17,505 nt of DNA from positions 1 through 17,505 of the forward strand of contig DEBC01000168.1 of NCBI GenBank assembly GCA_002348365.1, given 5' to 3'. Numbering within the stretch: position 1 is the stretch's first letter; each line of letters begins with the position of its first letter. A program made the position numbers and the translations under genes. The notes beneath the pieces were generated by a model that made no database searches, was not told where the DNA came from, and saw only the letters and a list, made by a program, of their open reading frames with translations. This DNA comes from Alphaproteobacteria bacterium UBA2966 (GTDB lineage: Bacteria > Pseudomonadota > Alphaproteobacteria > UBA2966). Shown here one piece after another: positions 7,890-15,311 of the stretch.

Positions 7890-9284
7890 GTGGTCCGATT
7901 TCCGAACGGTGTGTTTCAACTCCGCTACCTGGTTGGTCTCCTCGCGACGGGTGTGGTCGCATGGGTGGCCGCCACGAAGCCCCTGGGCCTCACGGCCAAC
8001 CAAGCCTACAGCGCTGCCTTGATCATCGGCACGCTCGCCCTTTGGGCCACAGCCATCATTCCCGAAGTCATGGCTTCGCTTCTGTTCTTTCTGCTCGCGA
8101 TGCTTCTGGCCGTCGCACCGGCCGAGATCGTGTTCTCAGGATTCCACTCGACAGCGAACTGGACGGTATTCGGAGGACTGATCATTGGCGCGGCCGTGCA
8201 GATGACGGGGCTGGGGGAACGCATCGCCAACGCTTTGGCACAGCGATTCACCTTCGGCTATGTCGGTATCATCTCGGGCATGGTCACCGTTGGCGTCGTG
8301 CTGGCGTTCCTCATGCCTTCCAGCATGGGGCGGATCGTTCTGTTGGCGCCAATCGCTATGGCGCTTGCAGGGCGTCTCGGTTTTGAGCCGGGAAGCAATG
8401 GCTACTTCGGCGTTGTCATGGCGATGGGTTGGGGAACATCGGCGCCCGCCGCAGGGATACTCCCGTCCAATGTCCCGAATCTCATCCTGATGGGCGCTGC
8501 TGACAGCGTCTACGACGTTGTATTTACCTATGGCCCGTATCTGCTACTGCACTTTCCGACGCTGGGACTCTTCAAGGCTGCCTTGATCATCGCCGTGATC
8601 GTCGTGCTGTTTCCCGATCGGCCGAAGACAGAGCAGTTCGAGACGACCACCACACAGGCCACCGCGGAAGAAAAGCGTCTTGGCCTGTTTCTGGTTCTCG
8701 CTCTGATCGTCTGGATGACGGACTTCGTTCATGAGGTCTCACCAGCCTGGATCGCGCTGAGTGTGGCACTGTTCTGCATGCTGCCCGTTATCGGCGTGCT
8801 GCCGCGGACCATCCTCGCCGGAAACATCAACTTCGTGCCGATTTTCCTGACCGCGGCAATCCTCGGCGTTGCGGCCTTGGTCGACAGCGTGGGCCTCGGT
8901 CAGATCATCGTGCAAGAATTGCACGCCGCCGTCACATTCAGGCCGGGAGAGGATTTCGAGACATTTGTGTCGGTCATCTTGATCGACACGCTGATCCAGT
9001 TCTTGATAACTGCGCCAGGCGTTGCAGCGGTCATGGTGCCCATCTCGGGCAGCATCGCCGAGGCATCGGGCTTGCCGATAGCGACGGTCCTCAATATGCA
9101 TGCAGTGGGATACTCGAATTACATGCTGCCGTACCAAATGGGACCGATATTGATCCTGGGCGCGCTATGTAACGTGTCAAATGTCGTTCTTACGCGGATG
9201 TGCCTGGCGGTGGGGTTGTTGGGCCTGCTGATCGGCGCTCCGCTCAGCTATTTATGGTGGCACTTTCTCGGTTATCTCAACTAA
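7890..9284 (+). CDS. SLC13/DASS-type anion (di/tricarboxylate) transporter
   Basis: A 464-residue inner-membrane protein with about eleven or twelve hydrophobic segments. Family-like features are the N-terminal LWATAIIPEVMASLLFFLLAM segment, re-entrant loops with small-polar motifs (FLMPSSMGRIVLLAPIA near the middle, GTSAPAAGILPSNVPNLI), a polar cytoplasmic linker around residues 235-260 (FPDRPKTEQFETTTTQAT), and a second repeat containing ITAPGVAAVMVPISGS. SLC13/DASS proteins take up dicarboxylates, tricarboxylates or sulfate, often with Na+. The canonical SNT triplets are not cleanly conserved, so the substrate is open. The start is a GTG with a weak GGGTAAG upstream. Its stop overlaps the stop of the convergent remnant gene (shared CTAA). 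Confidence 0.85.
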   Translation: MVRFPNGVFQLRYLVGLLATGVVAWVAATKPLGLTANQAYSAALIIGTLALWATAIIPEVMASLLFFLLAMLLAVAPAEIVFSGFHSTANWTVFGGLIIGAAVQMTGLGERIANALAQRFTFGYVGIISGMVTVGVVLAFLMPSSMGRIVLLAPIAMALAGRLGFEPGSNGYFGVVMAMGWGTSAPAAGILPSNVPNLILMGAADSVYDVVFTYGPYLLLHFPTLGLFKAALIIAVIVVLFPDRPKTEQFETTTTQATAEEKRLGLFLVLALIVWMTDFVHEVSPAWIALSVALFCMLPVIGVLPRTILAGNINFVPIFLTAAILGVAALVDSVGLGQIIVQELHAAVTFRPGEDFETFVSVILIDTLIQFLITAPGVAAVMVPISGSIAEASGLPIATVLNMHAVGYSNYMLPYQMGPILILGALCNVSNVVLTRMCLAVGLLGLLIGAPLSYLWWHFLGYLN

Positions 9285-9415
9285 TCGCCCATATTCATCA
9301 GTCGAAGGGCATTGCGTCCGAGCACCTGCTCGCGGTTGTACCACTCGTTGAAAGCGTCCTCCTCTTCCGCCGGAATGTCGGTCCACACGATCAGGATGGC
9401 GTTGCCGCCACTCAT
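9281..9415 (-). pseudogene. 44-codon chimeric remnant (start of a DUF4286/EthD-like gene joined to an amidohydrolase-like C-terminus)
   Basis: A short ORF with a good Shine-Dalgarno sequence (GGAGAG, 7 nt before the ATG), placed 34 nt after the SDR gene on the same strand. Residues 1-29 (…ILIVWTDIPAEEEDAFNEWYNRE) look like the N-terminus of DUF4286/EthD-like proteins, normally about 100-250 residues long. The rest, REQVLGRNALRLMNMGD, looks like the C-terminal helix of amidohydrolase-2 family enzymes (pattern VLG-x-NA-x-RL). I infer an in-frame internal deletion that removed most of two neighbouring genes. Both family assignments are from memory of sequence patterns. It could instead be a real small protein. 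Confidence 0.5.
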
Positions 9416-9449
9416 ACCTGCTCTCCGATCCGGTGTGCCGTCGCTGTGG

Positions 9450-10175
9450 TTACGACCCCGCACGGGCCACGGTGAGGCCGCCGCAGACGAAGAGGATCTG
9501 ACCTGAGACGAAGCCTGATCGCTCGTCCATGAAAAAGGCGACGCCGTTGGCAATATCAGCGGGCTTCCCGAGGCGCCCGACCGGGACGCTGTCAACGAGA
9601 TCCTGGGTGCGGGGATCATCCGCCGGGTTGACCGCTGCCCAGAGCTTGGTCTCGATGGGTCCGGGGCCAATGGCGTTGCAGGTGATCCCGTCACCGGCCA
9701 GCTCCAGCGTCCACACGCGCGCCATGGCGGTCAGACCTGCTTTCGCTGCCGCATAGGCGGTGCGATCGTGTTTGCCGAGACTGGCCCGGCTCGAGATGTT
9801 GACGATGCGGCCGAACTGCGCGGCACGCATGCCCGGCACGACTGCCCGGACGATCTGAGCGGCACTACGCGTGTTGGTTACCATCACCCGGTCGAATTCC
9901 TCGACGGTGAAGTCATCAATCGACTGCCGTCCGACGATGCCCGCGTTGTTGACAACACCGAGAACGGGGCCATCGGCCAGGATGCGTTCCAGTGCTTCGC
10001 CCAGGGCGATGGGATCGGTGAGATCAACAGAAACCCATTCGTCGCCGAGGTCCTGGCGTTCGCTCGGCGGTTCCCGGTCGAAGTTGTAGATGCGCCAACC
10101 TTCTTCGATGAGGCGTTCCGTGATGGCCCGACCGATCCCGCGGCTGGCACCGGTTACAATGGCTGTGCGAGTCAT
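9450..10175 (-). CDS. SDR family NAD(P)-dependent oxidoreductase
   Basis: A 241-residue classical short-chain dehydrogenase. Visible are the cofactor motif TGASRGIG (8-15), NNAG (76-79), the catalytic Ser in NISSRAS (about S128), and Y141-x3-K145 (TAYAAAKAG). After the first beta strand comes YNFDRE, where the acidic residue suggests a preference for NAD. GAGG lies 8 nt upstream of the ATG at 10175. It follows the Rieske beta subunit on the same strand with a 66-nt gap. A cis-dihydrodiol or alcohol dehydrogenase acting on the oxygenase product is therefore a natural inference, but its substrate cannot be read from sequence. Confidence 0.92.
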   Translation of the reverse strand: MTRTAIVTGASRGIGRAITERLIEEGWRIYNFDREPPSERQDLGDEWVSVDLTDPIALGEALERILADGPVLGVVNNAGIVGRQSIDDFTVEEFDRVMVTNTRSAAQIVRAVVPGMRAAQFGRIVNISSRASLGKHDRTAYAAAKAGLTAMARVWTLELAGDGITCNAIGPGPIETKLWAAVNPADDPRTQDLVDSVPVGRLGKPADIANGVAFFMDERSGFVSGQILFVCGGLTVARAGS

Positions 10176-10241
10176 AAAGGCGTCCTCGGTTTGCTGAAGA
10201 GTGGGCCGCGCGGCGGCGCACTAATTGCACATTATGGGTGC

Positions 10242-10763
10242 TCAAATCGGAATATGGGAACCGATCCCGAGGTCTCGCGACGCAAGCCGCGCGTTGCGGG
10301 AGAGAAGAAACGGTTGGTCATCACTCAGGTCGACCGTGTCGTGATAGTGACCGACGGCGAAGACGCTGGGCCGGCCCTCATTGTCGATATTGAAGACGGA
10401 AAATGCCGACATCACATCGGCGCGACTATCCGCTTCATTCCGATCGATCGTGTAAACGGTTGCGTTGCGCTGAAGCGTGCCAAGGCGGACGAGGTGGCGC
10501 GGCACCATGGCCAACAAGGCAGTGAGACCGTCCCGGTCATGGTTGAGCCAAATCATCTCCTTGCGGAGTTCCGGACTGTAGAGCGTTATCCTGTATCGAA
10601 AGGCGGGAGCGCAGAGCGCGATATAGCCGTCAAAGTCCTGTAAATCCAGGCACCGGCACGAGCGGTAGATCAGCTCGCGAACGGCGTCGTTACTGGCGGG
10701 CACGGGAGGTCCGCTCAGTCGTTGGTCGGGTGACTGAAAGGACGACCCATGCGCCGGCTCCAT
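10242..10763 (-). CDS. Rieske oxygenase small (beta) subunit, MsmB-like
   Basis: A 173-residue SnoaL/NTF2-like protein of the ring-hydroxylating dioxygenase beta-subunit family, which caps and stabilises the alpha trimer and has no metal site. Characteristic stretches are RELIYRSCRCLDLQDFDGYI at the N-terminal helix, YSPELRKEMIWLNHD, LSRNARLASRDLGIGSHIPI at the end, and GHYHDTVDL. The SPE-x-RK-MIWL-x-HD and GIGSHIP patterns are those I associate with methanesulfonate monooxygenase beta subunits rather than benzoate- or naphthalene-type ones. The ATG at 10763 would overlap the alpha gene by 49 nt; a GTG at 10703 starting just before PASNDAV would instead leave an 11-nt gap. Neither has a strong Shine-Dalgarno, so the start is uncertain. 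Confidence 0.85.
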   Translation of the reverse strand: MEPAHGSSFQSPDQRLSGPPVPASNDAVRELIYRSCRCLDLQDFDGYIALCAPAFRYRITLYSPELRKEMIWLNHDRDGLTALLAMVPRHLVRLGTLQRNATVYTIDRNEADSRADVMSAFSVFNIDNEGRPSVFAVGHYHDTVDLSDDQPFLLSRNARLASRDLGIGSHIPI

Positions 10764-11905
10764 TCAGTCCAAAATCCACGGAGGCCAGAATCGCACTGGC
10801 CCTTGCCACCTTCATCTCGGGCAATGATGCCGCGAAGAGCTGCACCCTTGCCAAACGAGAACTCGCATCCTTCAGCGGCGAAGGCGTCCTCAGTGACATT
10901 TCGACCGAAGGGTCCCCAGTATTCGTTGTGATGATCTATCCGCATCATGCGTTCTTCCTCCGACTCTCCCTTGAGGCCGAGGCCGCGCGACTCGATGAGG
11001 CATTTGTGGGCCGTGATCGGCTGCACTGTATCGACACGCATCACCGTGCCGCGGGTGATGAAAGTCTGCGCGGGGAACAGCGGCGCAAACCGGGCATCGT
11101 CGGGATCAAGACCGGGAAAACAGCTTGCGTCATTCCGGTCAGTCCATCCTTCGTACTTGTCGTAGTCTGCCTTGAGCCCGGCGATGGTGACGTGGCCGTT
11201 TGCATAGGTGCGCATCTCGCGATCGTCCATGCTGGCGGCGGGCATCTGGGTATCTCGTAGGATGACGTGCATGAACTCGTGATAGAGATCGACAATGGTC
11301 TCCTGATAGGCCTTCCAGTTGGCGTCGATCTCGGCACGATGATAGTGGAACACCTCGAGCTCGGCTTTGGGCAGTACCTGGTCGAATATGTCCAGGGCGC
11401 CGTCCAGATACTCATCGAGCAGGGGACTCTCGTCGTCGAGATTCACAAAGACGAAGCCCCACTTGACCTCGGTCTTGACCTCGCGCAGTCCCATGTTCTC
11501 CTTGCATACGCCGGTACCGTCATACCCCTCGGGGCGTGGCATCGATACGCATGACCCTTGGGTGTCATAGGTCCAGTGATGATAGAAGCAGGTATGAGTC
11601 CTGGCATTGCCGCCTGGCTCCATGACAACCCGGGCACCCCGGTGCGAGCAGACGTTGATGAAGGTACGAATGCGGCCGTCTTCACCCCGCGTCACGATCA
11701 GGGGGACGTCAGCCCGTTCGGTGGTACGGAAATCGAAGATCTCTGCCACTTCGCTTTCGTGGCAAACAAAGTGCCAAATTTTCTTGAAAATGTGCTCGCG
11801 CTCGTCCGAGAAGATTTCTTCATCGTTATAGACACGCCCGCTGACGTAGTGCCCTTCGGGAAGAGGAGGCGTCTGCTCCCAAGTCTCTGCCGATCGTGAC
11901 GACAT
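10715..11905 (-). CDS. Rieske non-heme iron oxygenase large (alpha) subunit, MsmA-like
   Basis: A 396-residue oxygenase alpha subunit. The Rieske [2Fe-2S] motif is C86-S-H88 ... C106-F-Y-H109 (C-x-H-x17-C-x2-H). The mononuclear iron site is DLYHEFMH (bridging Asp D206, ligands H209 and H213) with H-x3-H spacing instead of the usual H-x4-H; the third carboxylate ligand is probably in the NVTEDAFAAEG segment. The start is ATG 11905, with GAGG 6 nt upstream; longer in-frame starts add a non-homologous leader. The closest match I can suggest is the methanesulfonate monooxygenase/related two-subunit family, though other small methylated substrates are possible. No ferredoxin or reductase gene accompanies it in the window, so electrons must come from elsewhere. 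Confidence 0.88.
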   Translation of the reverse strand: MSSRSAETWEQTPPLPEGHYVSGRVYNDEEIFSDEREHIFKKIWHFVCHESEVAEIFDFRTTERADVPLIVTRGEDGRIRTFINVCSHRGARVVMEPGGNARTHTCFYHHWTYDTQGSCVSMPRPEGYDGTGVCKENMGLREVKTEVKWGFVFVNLDDESPLLDEYLDGALDIFDQVLPKAELEVFHYHRAEIDANWKAYQETIVDLYHEFMHVILRDTQMPAASMDDREMRTYANGHVTIAGLKADYDKYEGWTDRNDASCFPGLDPDDARFAPLFPAQTFITRGTVMRVDTVQPITAHKCLIESRGLGLKGESEEERMMRIDHHNEYWGPFGRNVTEDAFAAEGCEFSFGKGAALRGIIARDEGGKGQCDSGLRGFWTEWSRRMGRPFSHPTND

Positions 11906-12061
11906 CGTATCCTCGCGTGTTTCGCAGGAGATCCTCCACGAATCTATCACCGGCGCACGGAATTCGCGAACAGTGATGGCCGCAGGCAACCGTTGCAGGT
12001 CTGGGCTCGGTTGCCGATAGTGTCGCGAACGCGCTTTACGCACGGGAAGGTTCCACGACAA
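11906..12061. promoter_or_regulatory. Divergent control region with an operator-like inverted repeat
   Basis: These 156 bases separate the oppositely oriented Rieske alpha gene and LivF-type gene. They contain a perfect 8-bp inverted repeat, GGCAACCG at 11985-11992 and CGGTTGCC at 12008-12015 (15-nt spacer). Its left arm is itself part of the odd palindrome GCAACCGTTGC (11986-11996). The octamer TCGCGAAC also occurs twice (11964-11971 and 12023-12030), the first within the palindrome TTCGCGAA. These are plausible binding sites for one regulator acting on both genes. No regulator gene is present in the window and no promoter boxes are clear. Confidence 0.45.
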
Positions 12062-12763
12062 GTGCTGTCCGTCGAGAACATCGAAACTTCATACGGCGCA
12101 AGTCAGGTGCTGTTCGGAATCTCACTCGGCATCGAGGCCGGTGAGATGGTGACGCTCCTGGGCCGCAACGGTATGGGGAAGACGACCACGATCAGTTCGA
12201 TCATGGGGATCATCAAACCCCATGCCGGCAGCATTACGTTGGACGGGTCCCCAATTCTTGGTTTACCGTCCTACAAGGTCGCCCGTGCCGGTCTTGGCTT
12301 GGTCCCGGAAGGTCGACAGATATTTCCCAATCTGTCCGTCCAGGAGAACCTGGTGGCAACCGCTTCCAATCGGACCGGTAATGTCAGCCCGTGGACGCTG
12401 GACCGTGTGTTCGAGCTGTTTCCCGCCTTGGCCGAGCGGCGCACCAATATGGGCAATCAGCTCTCGGGAGGCGAGCAGCAAATGCTCGCAATTGCGAGAG
12501 CGCTGATGACCAATCCACGGCTGTTGATACTCGATGAAGCGACCGAAGGCCTGGCGCCCCTTATCCGGGCCGAAATTTGGCGCGTTCTCCAACATCTCAA
12601 ATCGGCGGGACAAGCCATCATCGTCATCGACAAGAATGTGGACGCACTGACCCGCATCGCGGACCGTCACTATGTGATCGAAAAAGGTCACATCGTGTGG
12701 ACCGGCACGTCCAAATCTCTCAAGGATTCGAAGGACGTTCAGCACCGCTATTTAGGTGTCTAG
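12062..12763 (+). CDS. Branched-chain-amino-acid-type ABC transporter ATP-binding protein (LivF-like)
   Basis: A 233-residue cytoplasmic ATPase of the LivF type. Walker A is GRNGMGKTT (34-42), the Q-loop region follows, the signature is LSGGEQQMLAIARAL (134-148), and Walker B is LLILDEATEGLAP (154-166). The phrases GLGLVPEGRQIFPNLSVQENL and IVIDKNVDALTRIADRHYVIEKG are typical of LivF/UrtE proteins. I chose the GTG at 12062, giving MLSVENIETSYGASQVL as in the family; GGGAAGG lies 11 nt upstream. Earlier GTG or TTG starts add an unrelated leader. Such ATPases work with LivG, two permeases and a binding protein, none of which is in the window, so it is an orphan here or serves a system elsewhere. 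It ends 13 nt before the convergent flavoprotein gene. Confidence 0.9.
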   Translation: MLSVENIETSYGASQVLFGISLGIEAGEMVTLLGRNGMGKTTTISSIMGIIKPHAGSITLDGSPILGLPSYKVARAGLGLVPEGRQIFPNLSVQENLVATASNRTGNVSPWTLDRVFELFPALAERRTNMGNQLSGGEQQMLAIARALMTNPRLLILDEATEGLAPLIRAEIWRVLQHLKSAGQAIIVIDKNVDALTRIADRHYVIEKGHIVWTGTSKSLKDSKDVQHRYLGV

Positions 12764-12776
12764 GCCTGGAGCGGCG

Positions 12777-15194
12777 TTATTGTCGCACGCGCTCGTTGGC
12801 TGCATCGTAGAGACATGCCGGGACTATTTCGGCGGGCATTGGCTCACCAACGACGTCGACGGTCAGTAATGTTCCTTCTTCCGCCGCATCGGGTTTCACG
12901 AAGGCCATGGCGAGATTCCTTCCGATGCGGTGTCCCCACGCGGCTGACGTGACGGTACCGACCACCTGGTCATTATTCCTTACCGAATCTCCCGGATGCG
13001 CCGGCGCGTGATCACAATCGATGGCGAGCGTCACAAATCTCGCTTTCGCCTCATCGGCCAGCTGAGCTTCGAGACCCGCCTTGCCCGGAAAGTCGCGTTC
13101 CAGTCGAACGAATCTTTCGAGCGCTGATTCCATCGGGTTGTATTCATCGATCAGATCGCCTTTCCAGTGCCGGTAACCCTTTTCGATGCGCATCGATTCG
13201 ATGGCGTATAGGCCGAAGAGTTTCATGCCGTGCGGTATGCCTGCCGCGCGCAGTGATTTCCATGCGGCGAGTGATTGCTCCATGGGGACGTGGATTTCCC
13301 AGGCCAGTTCGCCGGAGAAGCTGATCGACATGGCCACGGCCGGGGCCTGCCCGACAAAGGTCTCCTGCACGGATAACCACGGAAAGGCATTGGCCGACCA
13401 TGTCGTGCGCGGTGCCGCTGCCGACAGCACCTCTCGCGACTTCGGGCCTGCCAGCAGAATGATGTTCCAGTCCCGTGTCAGGTTCTTGAGCGTCACGCCG
13501 TCTTCCGGAAGGCGCGCGCTGAGCCAGTCCCAGTCGTGGCGTTCCGCCACTGCGGCGGATCCGTACCAGAAGCGGTCGTCCGCCAGCTTGGCGATGGTGG
13601 CCTCGCCGAGCACGTTGCCTCTTTCGGTGAGGAAATAGCAGAGCGCCACCTTGCCGGTCTTTTTCGGAATGGGACCGCAGAAAAGTCCGTCGAGCCAGCT
13701 GGCCGCGCCAGGGCCGGAGATCTCAACGCGGTTGAAGCCGTTGACCTCCGTGATGCCGGCGCCATTGACGACAGAGTCGATCTCGGCCGCCACGATATCC
13801 TTGAGATCGGTGAACCGGAACGAGTGTGGCTCGACGTACTCGTTCGAAGGCTTCACGAACGCGAGTCGTTCCCACCCATCGACCACTGCGAACGAGCCAC
13901 CATCCGCCTCCAGCACAGATGTGAGCGGGGTCGTCCGCGCAGGCCGTCCGGCAGGGCGGTGCTCGTGCGGCATGTGGAAACGGAATTCATTCTGATAGTC
14001 CTCGATCGACTTCAGGGCGGTGTACTCCGTTGTCGCGTGCGGTCCGAATCGGCGCGGATCGAGGCACCAGGTGTCGTAGATCGCTTCGCCGTGGACCATC
14101 TGCTGGGCGAGAAGCCAACCATGACCGCCACCCTCACCCAGTCCTGCGCGCAGGCCAATGATCGCCCAGGCGTTTCGTTTGCCGGGAATGCGTCCCACCA
14201 GCGGCAGACCGTCCGGTGTATAGGTGATCGGGCCGTTGACGATGGTGTGAATGCCGGTCTCGGTGAGGCACGGAAGACGCTGGAATGCGCCCTCCATCGT
14301 ATCGATGCAGCGGTCCAGGTCATTGGGGCACAGCTCGTTGCTGAAATCCGGGTCGATGCCGGCGAGGCCCCAAGTCTTGCAGTCCTGTTCATAGAACCCA
14401 ACGAGCAGGCCTTCCTTCTCCTGACGTGAATAGAAGTCGTCCGTGGGGCAGCGGATCAGGGGGACACGGCGGCCAAGCGCTGCAATATCCGGGATGGGTT
14501 CCGTCAGAAAGTACTGGTGTTCCATGGACACGACCGGATGGCTCACACCCATCATCGCGCCGACCTCGTTGCAGCGGTAGCCGCCCGCGTTGATCACATG
14601 CTCGGCCGTAATGTCGCCATTGGCCGTGTGCACGATCCATTCGCCGCTTTCCTTTTGCGTGAGACCCGTGACAGGCGTGTGGCGATAGATTTCCGCACCT
14701 GCATTACGCGAGCGCCGAGCCAATGCCTGGCATAGTTGAGCGGGATCAATGTCCCCATCCATCGGATCCCACAGCGAACCTGCAAGGCCGTCCGTGGTGA
14801 TCAATGGATGCCGGCGTTTGCTTTCTTCGGCGTCGATAAGTTCGAAATCGACACCCATTCCCTTGGCCATCGAGATGAAATGGCGATAGCCGTCAAGATG
14901 ATCTTCGGTCGATGCGAGACGCAAGCCGCCGTCGGCATGATGGTAATTGATCGGGTAGTCCGGGTCGTTGGCCAGTTCCGAGTAGAGCTGAATTGAATGG
15001 GTCTTAAGTCCCACCATGGTCTGGACGGCGCCGAAATTCGTCACTTGCGCTGCAGAATGCCAGGTGGTCCCGGATGTCAGTTCGTCGCGCTCGATGAGGA
15101 CGATATCCGTCCACCCTTCCTGGGTGAGATGGTAGAGCGCGCTGCATCCGGCGATGCCGCCGCCGATCACGACGGCCCGTGCCTGAGTCTTCAA
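12777..15194 (-). CDS. Dimethylglycine/sarcosine-dehydrogenase-like flavoprotein with GcvT domain
   Basis: An 805-residue enzyme. The N-terminal DAO domain has the FAD motif VVIGGGIAGCSALYHL (8-23) and SGTTWHSAAQV, where H46 matches the histidine that binds FAD covalently in dimethylglycine dehydrogenase. An FAO_M-type linker follows (about 365-425), then GcvT/aminomethyltransferase and GcvT_C domains (about 430-800). In the family, an N-methyl amine is oxidised and the one-carbon unit passes to tetrahydrofolate. The start is inferred to be the TTG at 15194, because AAGGGGGGAA lies just upstream and the protein then begins MKTQARAVVIGGG; an ATG at 15269 adds 25 unrelated residues. The actual amine is unknown: dimethylglycine, sarcosine or another N-methyl compound. 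Confidence 0.88.
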   Translation of the reverse strand: MKTQARAVVIGGGIAGCSALYHLTQEGWTDIVLIERDELTSGTTWHSAAQVTNFGAVQTMVGLKTHSIQLYSELANDPDYPINYHHADGGLRLASTEDHLDGYRHFISMAKGMGVDFELIDAEESKRRHPLITTDGLAGSLWDPMDGDIDPAQLCQALARRSRNAGAEIYRHTPVTGLTQKESGEWIVHTANGDITAEHVINAGGYRCNEVGAMMGVSHPVVSMEHQYFLTEPIPDIAALGRRVPLIRCPTDDFYSRQEKEGLLVGFYEQDCKTWGLAGIDPDFSNELCPNDLDRCIDTMEGAFQRLPCLTETGIHTIVNGPITYTPDGLPLVGRIPGKRNAWAIIGLRAGLGEGGGHGWLLAQQMVHGEAIYDTWCLDPRRFGPHATTEYTALKSIEDYQNEFRFHMPHEHRPAGRPARTTPLTSVLEADGGSFAVVDGWERLAFVKPSNEYVEPHSFRFTDLKDIVAAEIDSVVNGAGITEVNGFNRVEISGPGAASWLDGLFCGPIPKKTGKVALCYFLTERGNVLGEATIAKLADDRFWYGSAAVAERHDWDWLSARLPEDGVTLKNLTRDWNIILLAGPKSREVLSAAAPRTTWSANAFPWLSVQETFVGQAPAVAMSISFSGELAWEIHVPMEQSLAAWKSLRAAGIPHGMKLFGLYAIESMRIEKGYRHWKGDLIDEYNPMESALERFVRLERDFPGKAGLEAQLADEAKARFVTLAIDCDHAPAHPGDSVRNNDQVVGTVTSAAWGHRIGRNLAMAFVKPDAAEEGTLLTVDVVGEPMPAEIVPACLYDAANERVRQ

Positions 15195-15311
15195 CTGATT
15201 CCCCCCTTGGTCATGCGGGTACGCCACTCGGTTGAATTCACCATCGTTCCGTACCTGGTTTCGGAACAACTTGACGCATCTATTTCAGTCCCAGCAAGTC
15301 TGAGAGAAAAT
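15195..15311. other. Gap between racemase-like and flavoprotein genes
   Basis: These 117 bases hold the flavoprotein's strong ribosome binding site next to its TTG start and a perfect 6-bp inverted repeat GTTCCG ... CGGAAC (15246-15267, 10-nt loop). The repeat has no T-run and is too weak to call a terminator. Nothing else is recognisable. Confidence 0.3.

Noticed and set aside
11993..12061. Earlier TTG or GTG starts (11993, 12020) for the LivF-type gene
   Set aside because: They add residues unlike any LivF N-terminus and cover the inverted repeat; GTG 12062 begins where the family begins.
13536..14429. 297-codon plus-strand open frame inside the flavoprotein gene
   Set aside because: Antisense to conserved DAO and GcvT motifs, with no domain of its own and no ribosome binding site that stands out.
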